NCBI GenBank assembly: GCA_963708795.1
Contig: CAVPUH010000007.1
Span: forward strand, 124,001 to 188,000
Reading direction: 5' to 3'
From: DAIQRJ01 sp963708795
GTDB taxonomy: Bacteria; Actinomycetota; Actinomycetes; Propionibacteriales; DAIQRJ01
Length of the DNA: 64,000 nucleotides
Shown here: one piece after another, positions 8,053 to 17,504 of the stretch
How positions within the stretch are numbered: the first letter of the stretch is position 1
How the letters are laid out: each line of letters starts with the position of its first letter
Notes under the pieces: model-generated
Told to the model about the DNA's origin: nothing
The model's input: only the letters and a program-made list of their open reading frames with translations
Database searches by the model: none
Translations under genes and position numbers: made by a program

Positions 8053-9576
8053 GTGGCTCTCGACCTGCGCACACTCGCCGACACGGCGGCCTTCGCCCGT
8101 CCGGAGCCGGCCGACGTGCCGGCGAACGGGCCGGTCGACCTGCGGGTCGCCCGGGCCTGGGACGGCGAGCGGCTGCGCAGCTCACTGACGAATCACGGCC
8201 CATCACCCGTGCGGGTACGCGAGGTCGTGATCGCGGCCGGCGGGCACGACCTCCCGGCCGACGCGCCGCTGTACGGCGAGGGCTTCACGATGCTCTCGCA
8301 GTACGAGGGCACGATCGCCGAACTCCGGCTGCTGGGTGGGTACGGCGACGCCGCCCACTACCGCTTCGCGCAGCGGGACGGCTTCCGCACGGTGTACGAC
8401 CTGGCCCTGGTCGGACCTGCCGACGGCGTCTGCACCCTGATCGCGTTCGCGTCGAGCCGCCGGTTCGCCGGGGAGCTGCGGTTCTCCGCCACGTCCTTCG
8501 AACTCGCCCTCGACAGCGGCGGTCTCGAGCTCGCTCCCGGTGCGAGCTGGGACCTCGAGGATCTGGTCGTCCTCACCGGCGCCGACCCGGACGCGCTCTT
8601 CGAACGGCTCGGGGCCGAGCTGGCCGTCGTCCACCCGCCGCGCGTCCCCGCGCAGCGGCTGACCGGCTGGTGTTCGTGGTACTGCTTCGGGCCGGACGTC
8701 ACGGAGGCCGACATCGTGGCCAACCTCGAGGCCGCGGACACGCACGGACTCGACCTCACCTACGTCCAGATCGACGACGGCTACCAGGCCCGGATGGGCG
8801 ACTGGCTCGAACCCGGCCGCCACGTCCCCGATCCGGCCGGGCTCTGCCGGCGGATCCGGGCGCTCGGCCACGAGCCCGCCATCTGGGTCGCGCCGTTCAT
8901 CGCCGAGGCCGGATCGGCGGTGCTGGCCGAGCACCCGGAGTGGTTCGTGGCCGACGACAGCGGCGACCCGCTCGCCTCCGACCGGGTCAGCTTCGGCGGC
9001 TGGCGCAACGGTCCGTGGTACTGCCTCGACGGCACCCACCCCGGGGTCCAGGACCATCTCCGCGAGGTGTTCTCGACGATGCGACACGAGTGGGGTGTGC
9101 GCTACTTCAAGCTCGACGCCAACTTCTGGGGTGCCATGCCGGGTGGCCGGCGGCACGACCCGAACGCCACCCGGATCGAGGCGTACCGCGCGGCGATGGG
9201 AGCCATCCGGCAGGCGGTCGGCGACGAGTCGATCGTCCTCGGCTGCAACGCGCCGAACTGGGCGTCACTCGGCCTCGTCGACGCCATGCGGATCAGCGAC
9301 GACATCGCCCGCACCCCCGTGGCGGTCGAGCTCGTCGCTGCCGCCGGTCGCCGACGGGCCTGGCAGAACGGGCGGCTGTGGGCGGCCGATCCGGACTGCC
9401 TCGTCGTCACCGGCGACCGGCTCAGCTCCGAACAGCTCGCGTTCCACGCCGACTACATCCGCGAGCTCGGCGGCAGCGTGCTGTCCGGCGACGACCTGAC
9501 GGCCCTCACCGAAGCCGAGCTGGCCGCCGTTCGGGCCTGCCTGCCGGGAGCGACGGCTCGATCCCGTGACGGCTAG
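8053..9576 (+). CDS. GH36-type alpha-galactosidase-like protein
   Basis: The 507-residue protein has a beta-rich N-terminal half followed by a TIM barrel with TGWCSWYCFG, YVQIDDGYQ, and KLDANFWG containing the predicted nucleophile Asp. RISDDIA near the C-terminus contains the predicted acid/base Asp. These are clan GH-D features, and the arrangement is nearer to raffinose-synthase/alpha-galactosidase types than to the large bacterial tetrameric enzymes (about 700+ residues). Hydrolysis or transfer of alpha-galactosides is likely. It diverges from GH95 by 29 nt, suggesting joint control for plant or host glycan use. Its stop codon overlaps the convergent ino1 stop within one CTAG. Confidence 0.82.
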   Translation: MALDLRTLADTAAFARPEPADVPANGPVDLRVARAWDGERLRSSLTNHGPSPVRVREVVIAAGGHDLPADAPLYGEGFTMLSQYEGTIAELRLLGGYGDAAHYRFAQRDGFRTVYDLALVGPADGVCTLIAFASSRRFAGELRFSATSFELALDSGGLELAPGASWDLEDLVVLTGADPDALFERLGAELAVVHPPRVPAQRLTGWCSWYCFGPDVTEADIVANLEAADTHGLDLTYVQIDDGYQARMGDWLEPGRHVPDPAGLCRRIRALGHEPAIWVAPFIAEAGSAVLAEHPEWFVADDSGDPLASDRVSFGGWRNGPWYCLDGTHPGVQDHLREVFSTMRHEWGVRYFKLDANFWGAMPGGRRHDPNATRIEAYRAAMGAIRQAVGDESIVLGCNAPNWASLGLVDAMRISDDIARTPVAVELVAAAGRRRAWQNGRLWAADPDCLVVTGDRLSSEQLAFHADYIRELGGSVLSGDDLTALTEAELAAVRACLPGATARSRDG

Positions 9577-10643
9577 ATCTCCCCGCGGATGAAGCGCTCC
9601 ACCTCCTCGCGGGCCGTCGAGTCGTCGTACTGCACCGGCGGGGACTTCATGAAGTAACTCGCCGCGGACAGCAGCGGGCCGCCCTGACCGCGGTCGAGGG
9701 CGATCTTCGCCGCCCGCACCGCGTCGATGATGATGCCGGCCGAGTTCGGCGAATCCCAGACCTCGAGCTTGTACTCCAGGCTGAGCGGCACGTTGCCGAA
9801 CGCCTTGCCCTCCAGCCGCACGTAGGCCCACTTACGGTCGTCGAGCCACGGCACGTAGTCGCTCGGGCCGATGTGGACGTTGTCGGCGCCGAGGTCGCGG
9901 TCCACCTGCGAGGTGACCGACTGGGTCTTGCTGATCTTCTTCGACTCGAGCCGGTCGCGTTCGAGCATGTTCTTGAAGTCCATGTTGCCGCCGACGTTGA
10001 GCTGCATCGTGCGCTGGAGTTCGACCCCGCGGTCCTCGAACAGTTTGGCCAGGACGCGGTGGGTGATCGTCGCGCCGACCTGGGACTTGATGTCGTCGCC
10101 GACGATCGGCAGTCCGGCCACCCGGAACTTCTCCGCCCACAGGGGGTCGGAGGCGATGAACACGGGCAGTGCGTTGACGAACGCGACGCCGGCGTCGATC
10201 GCGCACTGGGCGTAGAACCGGTCCGCCGCCTCGGATCCGACCGGCAGGTAGGCGACCAGCACCTCCGCGCCGGTCTCGCGCAGGACGCGGACCACGTCCA
10301 CCGGCGCGACCGGCGACTCGTCGATCGTCTCGCGGTAGTACTTCCCGAGTCCGTCGTAGGTGTGCCCGCGCGAGACGGTCACACCGGTGCTGGGCACATC
10401 ACAGATCTTGATCGTGTTGTTCTGGCTCTCACCGATCGCGTCGGCGAGGTCGAGCCCGACCTTCTTGGCGTCCACGTCGAACGCGGCGACGAACTCGATG
10501 TCGCTCACGTGGTAGTCGCCGAACTGCACGTGCATGAGGCCAGGGACCTTCGTGCCGGGCTCGGCGTCGCGGTAGAACCGCACCCCCTGGATCAGGGACG
10601 CGGCGCAGTTGCCGACGCCGACGACGGCGACCTTCAGGCTCAT
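9573..10643 (-). CDS. ino1: myo-inositol-1-phosphate synthase
   Basis: The 356-residue length and sequence match the short actinobacterial form. The NAD-binding glycine motif KVAVVGVGNCAASLIQG is at the N-terminus; VGDDIKSQVGAT, NVGGNMDF and SKKISKTQSVTSQ with the active-site lysines are present. The enzyme converts glucose-6-phosphate to inositol-1-phosphate, the committed step to phosphatidylinositol, PIM lipids and mycothiol. The ATG at 10641-10643 is preferred over longer in-frame starts because it begins the conserved domain and has GGAG 5-6 nt upstream. Its location beside mannosyltransferase-type genes and a PBP places it in an envelope-biogenesis neighbourhood. Confidence 0.95.
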   Translation of the reverse strand: MSLKVAVVGVGNCAASLIQGVRFYRDAEPGTKVPGLMHVQFGDYHVSDIEFVAAFDVDAKKVGLDLADAIGESQNNTIKICDVPSTGVTVSRGHTYDGLGKYYRETIDESPVAPVDVVRVLRETGAEVLVAYLPVGSEAADRFYAQCAIDAGVAFVNALPVFIASDPLWAEKFRVAGLPIVGDDIKSQVGATITHRVLAKLFEDRGVELQRTMQLNVGGNMDFKNMLERDRLESKKISKTQSVTSQVDRDLGADNVHIGPSDYVPWLDDRKWAYVRLEGKAFGNVPLSLEYKLEVWDSPNSAGIIIDAVRAAKIALDRGQGGPLLSAASYFMKSPPVQYDDSTAREEVERFIRGEI

Positions 10644-10827
10644 GGGTTCTCCAGTGCGGTGGCAGGTGAGGTGGGGCTCGGAGCGGCTTGCGCTGGACGC
10701 TAGCGACCGGGCAGTGCGGCTGTCATGACCGGACAAGAGGTGTGTCGGCCGTACCCTGGACGGGCGTTGCCGTCCAGATCACACCAGTCCCGGGCACTTT
10801 CCAGGCCCCCTCAGGAGTTCACGTCAC

Positions 10828-13020
10828 GTGCCCGAAGCCCAGCCGTCCCCGTCGCCCGCGCGCCGGCGGAAGAAGAAGCGCAGCGGCCTGCGCAAGGTCG
10901 TTCTCGCGACGGTCTTCAGCATCCTGCTGATCGTGGTCGCCGGCGCCGCTGCGCTCGTGATCGGCTACGCGGTCACGCCGGTGCCCGACCCGAACCACCT
11001 GGTCACGGCCAACGCGACGATCGTCTACTACGACGACGGCAAGACCCAGCTGGGCACGTTCGCCGCCCGTAACCGCACCTCGGTGACGTTCGAGCAGATC
11101 TCCCCGAACGTGCAGAACGCGGTGATCGCGGCGGAGAACCGCGACTTCTGGACCGACCGCGGCGTCTCCCCGACCGGCATCGTCCGGGCGCTGTGGAGCG
11201 ACGTCCGCGGCAAGCCCACGCAGGGTGCCTCGACGATCACCCAGCAGTACGTCAAGAACTACTACCTCACCGACGACCAGACGTTGTCGCGCAAGGTCCG
11301 CGAGCTGTTCATCACGTTGAAGGTCCAGCGCCAGCTGAGCAAGCAGGAGATCCTCACCAACTACCTCAACACCGTGTACTTCGGTCGGGGCGCGTACGGG
11401 ATCGAGGCCGCAGCGCAGACGTACTTCGACGTCTCGGCCAAGGACCTGACCAAGCAGCAGGGGGCCGTGCTCGCGAGCATGCTCAAAGGCCCGTCGCTCT
11501 ACGACCCGGCCGGCGGGAAGACCAACGTCGCCCGGCTGACCAACCGGTACCACTACGTCCTGCAGGGGATGGCGGACGCGGGCCAGTTCGATCCGAAGAA
11601 GGCCCAGACGGCAAAGCTGCCGGCGATCGCCCGGCAGAGTCAGGACGAGCAGTACCAGGGCACCCGCGGCTACCTCCTGGCCGCGGCGCGCGCGGAACTC
11701 GTCAAGCGCGGCATCAGCGAGCAGGAGCTCAATTCCGGCGGTCTGCGGATCACGACCACGTTCGACCCGACGATGCAGACGGCCGCGGAGAAGGCGGTCA
11801 AGGACAACATGCCGACCGACGACGCGAAGGGCCTCCACGTCGGCCTCGCTGCGGTCGAGCCCGGAACCGGCGCAGTCCGGGCCATCTACGGCGGCAAGGA
11901 CTACCTGAAGCAGCCGTTCAACGACGCGACCCAGGCGGCGTTCCAGCCGGGCTCGTCGTTCAAGGCGTTCTCACTCGCCGCGATGCTCAAGGACGACATC
12001 GGCCTGCGCGCGACCTTCACCGGCAACACCATCTACTACCCGGACGGCTCGAAGGTGCGGAACGAGTTCAACCGGAACTACGGCCCGGCGGTCAACATGC
12101 TCTACGCGACCGAGCAGTCCATCAACACCGCCTTCGTCGACATGACGCAGACGATCGGCCCGGAGAAGGTCGTCGACGCCGCCGTGGCCGCCGGGGTACC
12201 GCGGGACCCGAAGAACCTCGAAGCGGTGCCGGTGGTCACTCTCGGCGTGGCGGCCGAGACGCCGCTGACGATGGCGAACGCCTACGCGACGTTCGCCGCG
12301 CAGGGGAAGCGGGCGGAGTCCCACACGATCGCGATCGTGAAGACGCGGGCGGGCAAGACCCGGCTCGCGGTCGATCCGGAGACCAAGCAGACCATCGACG
12401 TCGACGTCACCCGCGATGTCACCTACGCGCTCGAGCAGGTCGTGAACCGAGGCACCGGGACGGCCGCGCTGGCGCTCAACCGCCCGGCGGCCGGCAAGAC
12501 CGGCACCCACGAGGACCTGACGGCCTGGTTCGTCGGCTACACCCCCCAGTTGTCCACGTCGGTCGGCTTCTACCGGGTGGACGCGAAGGGCAAGCGCGAG
12601 TCGCTCGACAACGTCGCCGGCATGTCCACCTTCTTCGGCGGCGCGGTGCCGACCCGCATGTGGACGGACTTCATGAAGCTCGCCCTCGTCGGGAAGCCGG
12701 TCAAGGACTTCGACGATCCGGTGTGGACGGGTGGACGGCCGACCTCGACGGCCACTGCGCGGCCGAGTGCGACGTCGACACCGAGCACGACCCCCAGCCC
12801 GAGCGTCACGCCGACACCGACGGCCACGCCGACGACAGACGCCCGAACCGACCAAGACGCCCGAACCGAGCAAGACGGCGGAGCCGACGCAGACCCCCGA
12901 ACCGTCGGTGACGACCCGTCCCACCCAGACCACCTCGCCGCGCGCGACCGCGACGCCACGCCGGACGGCGGCCGAGGCGGCCGCAGGTACCGGCTGAGGG
13001 CTGGCACCATAGCGGCGTGA
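10828..13020 (+). CDS. Class A penicillin-binding protein (transglycosylase/transpeptidase)
   Basis: The product is a bifunctional peptidoglycan polymerase. A basic cytoplasmic tail and a transmembrane helix (about residues 24-50) lead into a GT51 domain with catalytic Glu103 (AAENRDFWTDRG) and GASTITQQ. The transpeptidase domain has nucleophile Ser376 in SSFK, S431-I-N433 and K557-T-G. GTG at 10828 has AGGAG 10 nt upstream. The tail is abnormal: after about residue 669 the frame changes character, whereas the +1 frame from 12836 gives a normal Pro/Thr-rich tail (QTPEPTKTPEPSKTAEPTQT and on) stopping at 12997. A single extra base near 12835 explains this. The next gene starts at 13017. Confidence 0.93.
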   Translation: MPEAQPSPSPARRRKKKRSGLRKVVLATVFSILLIVVAGAAALVIGYAVTPVPDPNHLVTANATIVYYDDGKTQLGTFAARNRTSVTFEQISPNVQNAVIAAENRDFWTDRGVSPTGIVRALWSDVRGKPTQGASTITQQYVKNYYLTDDQTLSRKVRELFITLKVQRQLSKQEILTNYLNTVYFGRGAYGIEAAAQTYFDVSAKDLTKQQGAVLASMLKGPSLYDPAGGKTNVARLTNRYHYVLQGMADAGQFDPKKAQTAKLPAIARQSQDEQYQGTRGYLLAAARAELVKRGISEQELNSGGLRITTTFDPTMQTAAEKAVKDNMPTDDAKGLHVGLAAVEPGTGAVRAIYGGKDYLKQPFNDATQAAFQPGSSFKAFSLAAMLKDDIGLRATFTGNTIYYPDGSKVRNEFNRNYGPAVNMLYATEQSINTAFVDMTQTIGPEKVVDAAVAAGVPRDPKNLEAVPVVTLGVAAETPLTMANAYATFAAQGKRAESHTIAIVKTRAGKTRLAVDPETKQTIDVDVTRDVTYALEQVVNRGTGTAALALNRPAAGKTGTHEDLTAWFVGYTPQLSTSVGFYRVDAKGKRESLDNVAGMSTFFGGAVPTRMWTDFMKLALVGKPVKDFDDPVWTGGRPTSTATARPSATSTPSTTPSPSVTPTPTATPTTDARTDQDARTEQDGGADADPRTVGDDPSHPDHLAARDRDATPDGGRGGRRYRLRAGTIAA

Positions 13021-14454
13021 TGCCCTCCGAGCACCCGGTCGCGACGGCGGCGCCGTCACGCTACGACCGGCTCGTCGGGTCGCTCACGGGCTGGCTCGGG
13101 GGCCCGCTCGGATGGTTCGCGCGGACGGGCACGAACCCCCGCGCGCCGATGATCGCCATGGTCGTGGTGACCACGATCGGCACCCTGATCGGGCTCTGGC
13201 AGAAGTCGGGCTGTTACGACATGGGGTGGAGCCGCGACAACAGCGAGTACCTGTTCAACCACACCTGTTACTCCGACATCGCGATCCTCTACCGCGAGCG
13301 CGGCCTCGCCCAGGGCAACATCCCCTACTTCGACACCGGCAACTACGACGTCCTCGAGTACCCGGTGCTCACCGGCGGCGTCATGTACGTCACCGCGTTC
13401 CTGGCCCGTCATCTCGGCGGCGGCGGCCTCGTCCAGCACTCGCTCATGTACTTCGACGTCAACGTGGTCCTGCTGTTCCTGATGGCGCTCGTCGTCGGCT
13501 GGTCGGTACTCGCGCTGTCCGGACGCCGACGGTGGGACGCCCTCCTCTTCGCCGGAGCGCCCGCGTTGGTGCTGACGGCCACGATCAACTGGGACCTCGT
13601 CGCCGTCGCGCTCACCGGCGCGTCGATGGTCATGTGGGCGCGGCGGCGGCCGTGGCTGGCCGGCGTGCTGCTCGGGCTCGGGGCCGCCACGAAGTTCTAC
13701 CCGATCGTGCTGGCCGGGCCGATGCTCGTCCTCGCCGTGCGCACGGGCCGGTTCGCCGGCTGGCTGAAGCTGGTGGTGGCCGGCGGGCTGGCCTGGCTGG
13801 CCGTGAACCTGCCGGTCATGATCGGCGCCTACGACGGCTGGCGGCACTTCTTCGACTACAACAACGAGGGCCGTGGCGCAGACTTCGGGTCGCCCTGGTT
13901 CGTGTTCCTGCTGGCGGGCCGCGAGATCAAGGACGTCAACCAACTGTCGCTGGCGCTGTTCGCGCTGGCGTGCGTGCTGATCGCCGTGCTGGCCCTGCTC
14001 GCGCCGCGCCGCCCCCGGGTGCCACAACTGGCGTTCCTGACGGTGGCGGCGTTTCTGTCTGGTCAACAAGGTCTACTCACCGCAGTACGTGCTCTGGCTG
14101 CTGCCGCTCGCGATCCTCGCCCACCCGAAGGTCCGCGACGTCCTGATCTGGCAGGCCTTCGAGGTCTTCTACTGGTTGATGGTGTGGATGTACCTGGCCG
14201 GGCTGTACGCGAACCAGGAGATCGGACGCCTGTACTGGTGGGCGATTCTCCTGCGGGTGGCCGCGACGCTCTGGTTCGCCGCGATGATCGTCCGGGACAT
14301 GTTCGCGCCCGATCGCGACCCGGTCCGCAGCGGCGACGACGGCACCGGCAGCACCGGTCTCGCCGTCGACGATCCGGCAGGTGGCGAGTTCGACGGCGCG
14401 CCGGACGCCCGCTGGCGACGCTGGCGCCGGGCCGCGACGGTGCCCGGTGGCTGA
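13017..14454 (+). pseudogene. GT87-like membrane glycosyltransferase, one frameshift
   Basis: A polytopic protein of about 478 residues with NYDVLEYPVLTGG in an early loop, ATKFYPIV and many transmembrane helices, as in GT87 (DUF2029) polyprenyl-phosphomannose-dependent alpha-mannosyltransferases. Such enzymes act in PIM, lipomannan and arabinomannan assembly. The frame breaks at 14052-14054: one extra T turns TVAAF-CLVNKVYSPQYVLW into nonsense, and the rest (LWLLPLAILAHPKV onwards) continues in the +1 frame to the stop at 14452-14454. Both halves retain normal coding character, so a sequencing indel or very recent mutation is likely. The next gene overlaps its stop by 8 nt, indicating a coupled operon with the upstream PBP. 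Confidence 0.8.
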
Positions 14455-15634
14455 AGCCGAGGCCCCGCCGGGCGCGCCCCACGCGCCGGCCCATCCGTGG
14501 TGGTACCTGCGCGCGCTCGATCGGGAGGTCCTGGGGTTCTGGCTGCTGAGCAAGCTCTCCCTGCTGGTGATCGCGTTCTCCGGCCCGCATCTGTTCGCCG
14601 GCGACACCGGGACGAACGGTCGGCTGGAGCGGTGGCAGACCTGGGACTTCGCCCACTTCGACCAGATCGCCGTCCACGGCTACTTCGCACCGTGGCGCGC
14701 GCCGGTGGAGGCGTTCTTCCCGGGGCTCCCACTGCTGATGCGCGGCGGTCTCGATGTCGGCATCCCCACTGTGGTGACCGGACTGATCGTCTCGGCGATC
14801 GCGACGGCGGTCGCCGTCGTGGCCCTGGCTCGGCTGGCCGAGCTCGAGTACGGGCGCGCGGCGGCCCGACTGAGCGCGGTGGTCTGGCTCGCGGCGCCGG
14901 TGGCGTTCTTCCTCACGGCCCCCTACACCGAGGCGCCGTTCCTCGCGTTCGCGATCCCGGCCTGGCTCGCCGCTCGCAAGGACCGGTGGCTGGTGGCCTG
15001 CCTGCTCGCCGCCGGCGCGTGCCTGTTCCGGGTGTCGGCGCTGTTCCTCGTGGCTGCGCTCGGGGTCCAGTTCCTCACCACGCGGGACTGGCGCCGTCCC
15101 CGCGAGATCGCGATCCGGCTCCCGCTGTTCCTCATCCCGCTGGTCCCGCTCGGTGCCTACATGGCCTACCTGCATGCGCACACGGGCGACTGGCTCAGCT
15201 GGTACCACGCCCAGGAGGTGGGGTGGTACCGGCAGTTCACCCCGCCGTGGACCGCGCTGGAGCACACCTGGCAAGCGGTCGGCGGCGCGATGGGGTTCGG
15301 GGCCGAGACCACGCAGGGCACGATCGACGAGTACGCCTGGATGTTCGCGGCGGAGATCGTCGCCGTCGTCATCGGGCTGATCGCCACCGTCGCGCTGCTC
15401 GTACACCGGCGCTGGGGCGAGGCGACCTGGGTCGGGCTGCAGGTCGTGAGCCTGTCGACGTCGTACTGGTTCTTCTCGGTGCCGCGGACGGCGCTGCTCT
15501 GGTGGCCGATGTGGATGATGCTCGGAGCGTGGGCCGCGCGTCGTCGCTGGGTCCTGTACGGCTACCTCGCGGTGTCTCTTCCCCTGCTCGGCATCTGGGC
15601 GTCGGCGTTCCTCACCTATCGCTGGGCCGGTTGA
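14447..15634 (+). CDS. PIG-V-like integral membrane mannosyltransferase
   Basis: The 395-residue protein has about 9-10 predicted helices, with the lumenal-type loop RWQTWDFAHFDQIAVHGYFA after the first helix, FFPGLPLL, and TAPYTEAPFLAF. These are hallmarks of the PIG-V/GPI-mannosyltransferase-II-like family found in actinobacteria, which use a polyprenyl-phosphate sugar. The GTG at 14447 overlaps the preceding stop (GTGGCTGA), so it is translationally coupled to the GT87-like gene. A role in mannosylated lipid or lipoglycan synthesis downstream of ino1 is plausible. Its 3' end overlaps the convergent AraC-family gene by 23 nt. Confidence 0.82.
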   Translation: MAEAEAPPGAPHAPAHPWWYLRALDREVLGFWLLSKLSLLVIAFSGPHLFAGDTGTNGRLERWQTWDFAHFDQIAVHGYFAPWRAPVEAFFPGLPLLMRGGLDVGIPTVVTGLIVSAIATAVAVVALARLAELEYGRAAARLSAVVWLAAPVAFFLTAPYTEAPFLAFAIPAWLAARKDRWLVACLLAAGACLFRVSALFLVAALGVQFLTTRDWRRPREIAIRLPLFLIPLVPLGAYMAYLHAHTGDWLSWYHAQEVGWYRQFTPPWTALEHTWQAVGGAMGFGAETTQGTIDEYAWMFAAEIVAVVIGLIATVALLVHRRWGEATWVGLQVVSLSTSYWFFSVPRTALLWWPMWMMLGAWAARRRWVLYGYLAVSLPLLGIWASAFLTYRWAG

Positions 15635-16382
15635 GCCGGACCTGTCCCGGTGGCCCGCCGGTGGCCGCCTTCACATGGCGGGAGAGGTGGCTGGCCGAGT
15701 CGAACCCGCACCGCGCCGCGATGGACGCGAGCGGCAGATCACTCCCGCGCAGCAGCCCGATCGCGTGTCGCACCCGTACCCGGCGCACGAAGGTCAACGG
15801 CGCGACGCCGACCACCTCGGCGAAGTGCGCGCGCAGGGTCGAGGGGGACACGCCGACCGCGGACGCCAAAGCGACCACGGTCAGCGGGTCGGAGTAGGTC
15901 TCCTCGACCACGCGTTCGGCGGCCCGGACCGTCCGCTCGGCGGTGCTCGGGGCCACCCGCGGGTCGTGCCGGCGGAGGATGACGTCGAGCTCGGTGGTCA
16001 GGGCGGCGGTCATCGCACTGCTGTTCGGGTCGGGTGAGGAGCCCTCACGCAGGAGCGCCGCGCAGATCCGGCCGACCTCGTGCGCGTCGTCGCCGTCGCA
16101 GCGTGCCGGCCACGGTTGGTCGGGTGGAGCCTCCAGGAGCGTGTAGTAGTTCGAGTAGGCGGTGTGGGCGATCTCCTCGTGGGCCTGGTCGGGCCGCAGC
16201 ACCAGAACGGTCCCGGCCCGGACCTCGTGACGGACGCCGTCCACCGTCGAGGCGATCCGCCCGCTCCGGTAATAGGTGACCTTCCACGCCGCATGCCGGT
16301 GCGGCGGTGCGTGCCGGCCCTGCTGGGCCGTCCAGGCCCCGGTGGCCAGGTGCGTCGGGCTCGGCGTTCCGTGCAATCCCAT
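15612..16382 (-). CDS. AraC-family transcriptional regulator
   Basis: The 256-residue protein has an N-terminal cupin-type sensing domain (PHRHAAWKVTYYRSG; LVLRPDQAHE) and a C-terminal double helix-turn-helix (about residues 150-245) with LTVVALASAVGVSPSTLRAHF and IAARCGFDSASHLSRHVKA. It presumably controls a nearby gene; the closest candidate is the PhyH gene starting 231 nt away in divergent orientation. TAGCGT lies 6 nt ahead of the ATG, so the transcript is probably leaderless. Confidence 0.88.
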   Translation of the reverse strand: MGLHGTPSPTHLATGAWTAQQGRHAPPHRHAAWKVTYYRSGRIASTVDGVRHEVRAGTVLVLRPDQAHEEIAHTAYSNYYTLLEAPPDQPWPARCDGDDAHEVGRICAALLREGSSPDPNSSAMTAALTTELDVILRRHDPRVAPSTAERTVRAAERVVEETYSDPLTVVALASAVGVSPSTLRAHFAEVVGVAPLTFVRRVRVRHAIGLLRGSDLPLASIAARCGFDSASHLSRHVKAATGGPPGQVRLNRPSDR

Positions 16383-16388
16383 GCACCG

Positions 16389-16394
16389 ACGCTA
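16389..16394 (-). promoter_or_regulatory. -10 element TAGCGT, leaderless AraC gene
   Basis: TAGCGT on the minus strand ends 6 nt before the ATG at 16382, leaving no leader. No convincing -35 was found. Confidence 0.4.
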
Positions 16395-16612
16395 CGGCTG
16401 CAGAGTCGGGCTCGGCTCGGTCGGGCTGGCCGCACCCGGTCAGCCGTACCGCGGGCCGGGCTGAAGCCGCCGGGTGCTGGCGAGCGAAGGCTCAACGAGG
16501 TCGGCGCGCAAGGGTTCTGCCCGGCCCGCGGTACGGGACTCGGCGTTCTGTGCATCCATCGGGGTGACTGCTGCATTGCCGGTCGTGCGGACTCAGCGCT
16601 GGACTGGGCGTC

Positions 16613-17428
16613 ATGGCCTCCCTTCCCACCACCACGGCCGCCGCTGGTGCTCCCGGCAGCGGTGAGATCACCAGCACGGTCGAGGCGATTGCCGCGCTCG
16701 GCGTCACCGACGAGACGCTGGCACCCGACCAGCAGGAGTTCCTCCGGGCCTTCGGGTATCTGATCCTGCCCGGACACATGGGCGACGAGCTGCTCGAGGC
16801 CTTTCGAGCCCGGACCGACGAGCTGCTCGAGGCCGAGGGGGCGACCGCGGGCCACGAGACGCCGCAGGGTGGCGGGGTCGCCGCCCTCGCCGACCTGCTG
16901 AACAAGGGCGAGATCTTCACCCGCTGCTACACCGACCCGACCGTGCTCGCCTGCGCGCGGCTCGTGCTCGGGGAGGAATTCCGGGTCAACTCGCTGAACT
17001 ACCGCGCCTCCCTGCCCGGGCAGGGACATCAGGGCCTGCATCCCGACTGGGCCGGCCCGGTCGAGCCCGGCGACTTCCACATCCTGAACTCGATGTGGTG
17101 TCTCGACGACTTCACCGCGGAGAACGGGGCGACCCGCGCGGTGCCGGGCCGGCACCTCTCCGGCCGCGTGCCCGCCGATGAGATGGCCGACGTGCTCGAC
17201 GACCACCCCGAGCAGATCCACCTCACCGCGCCGGCCGGGTCCGTCGTCGTCTTCAACTCCCACCTCTGGCACGGCGGGACGCTCAATCGCACCGGGCAAC
17301 GGCGTCGGGGGATGACGATGTCGTTCTGCCGCCGGGACGAGCCCCAGCAACTCGACCAACGCGCGTACGTCCGCAAGGTGGTCTACGACGCGCTGTCCCC
17401 GGCCGCGCGCTACCTGCTGGACGTGTAG
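16613..17428 (+). CDS. Phytanoyl-CoA dioxygenase (PhyH) family protein, copy 2
   Basis: The 271-residue protein shows the iron-binding pair His143 and Asp145 in GLHPDWAG and the distal His220 in SHLWHGGTLNRTGQ, with an Arg-rich stretch after it to bind 2-oxoglutarate. The motif GLHPDW plus NGATRAVPGRH resembles PhyH enzymes that hydroxylate ectoine or small natural-product substrates, but the identity is not resolved. The divergent AraC regulator is the likely controller. It has its own N-terminal extension of about 30 residues. Start ATG at 16613 lacks a strong ribosome site. Confidence 0.82.
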   Translation: MASLPTTTAAAGAPGSGEITSTVEAIAALGVTDETLAPDQQEFLRAFGYLILPGHMGDELLEAFRARTDELLEAEGATAGHETPQGGGVAALADLLNKGEIFTRCYTDPTVLACARLVLGEEFRVNSLNYRASLPGQGHQGLHPDWAGPVEPGDFHILNSMWCLDDFTAENGATRAVPGRHLSGRVPADEMADVLDDHPEQIHLTAPAGSVVVFNSHLWHGGTLNRTGQRRRGMTMSFCRRDEPQQLDQRAYVRKVVYDALSPAARYLLDV

Positions 17429-17504
17429 CCGCACCCAAGCGCTGGGACCGTCCACCCACCGACCGAGCCGGTCGTCATCGGGTCCGGCGCGGGAGAGTGG
17501 GCCG

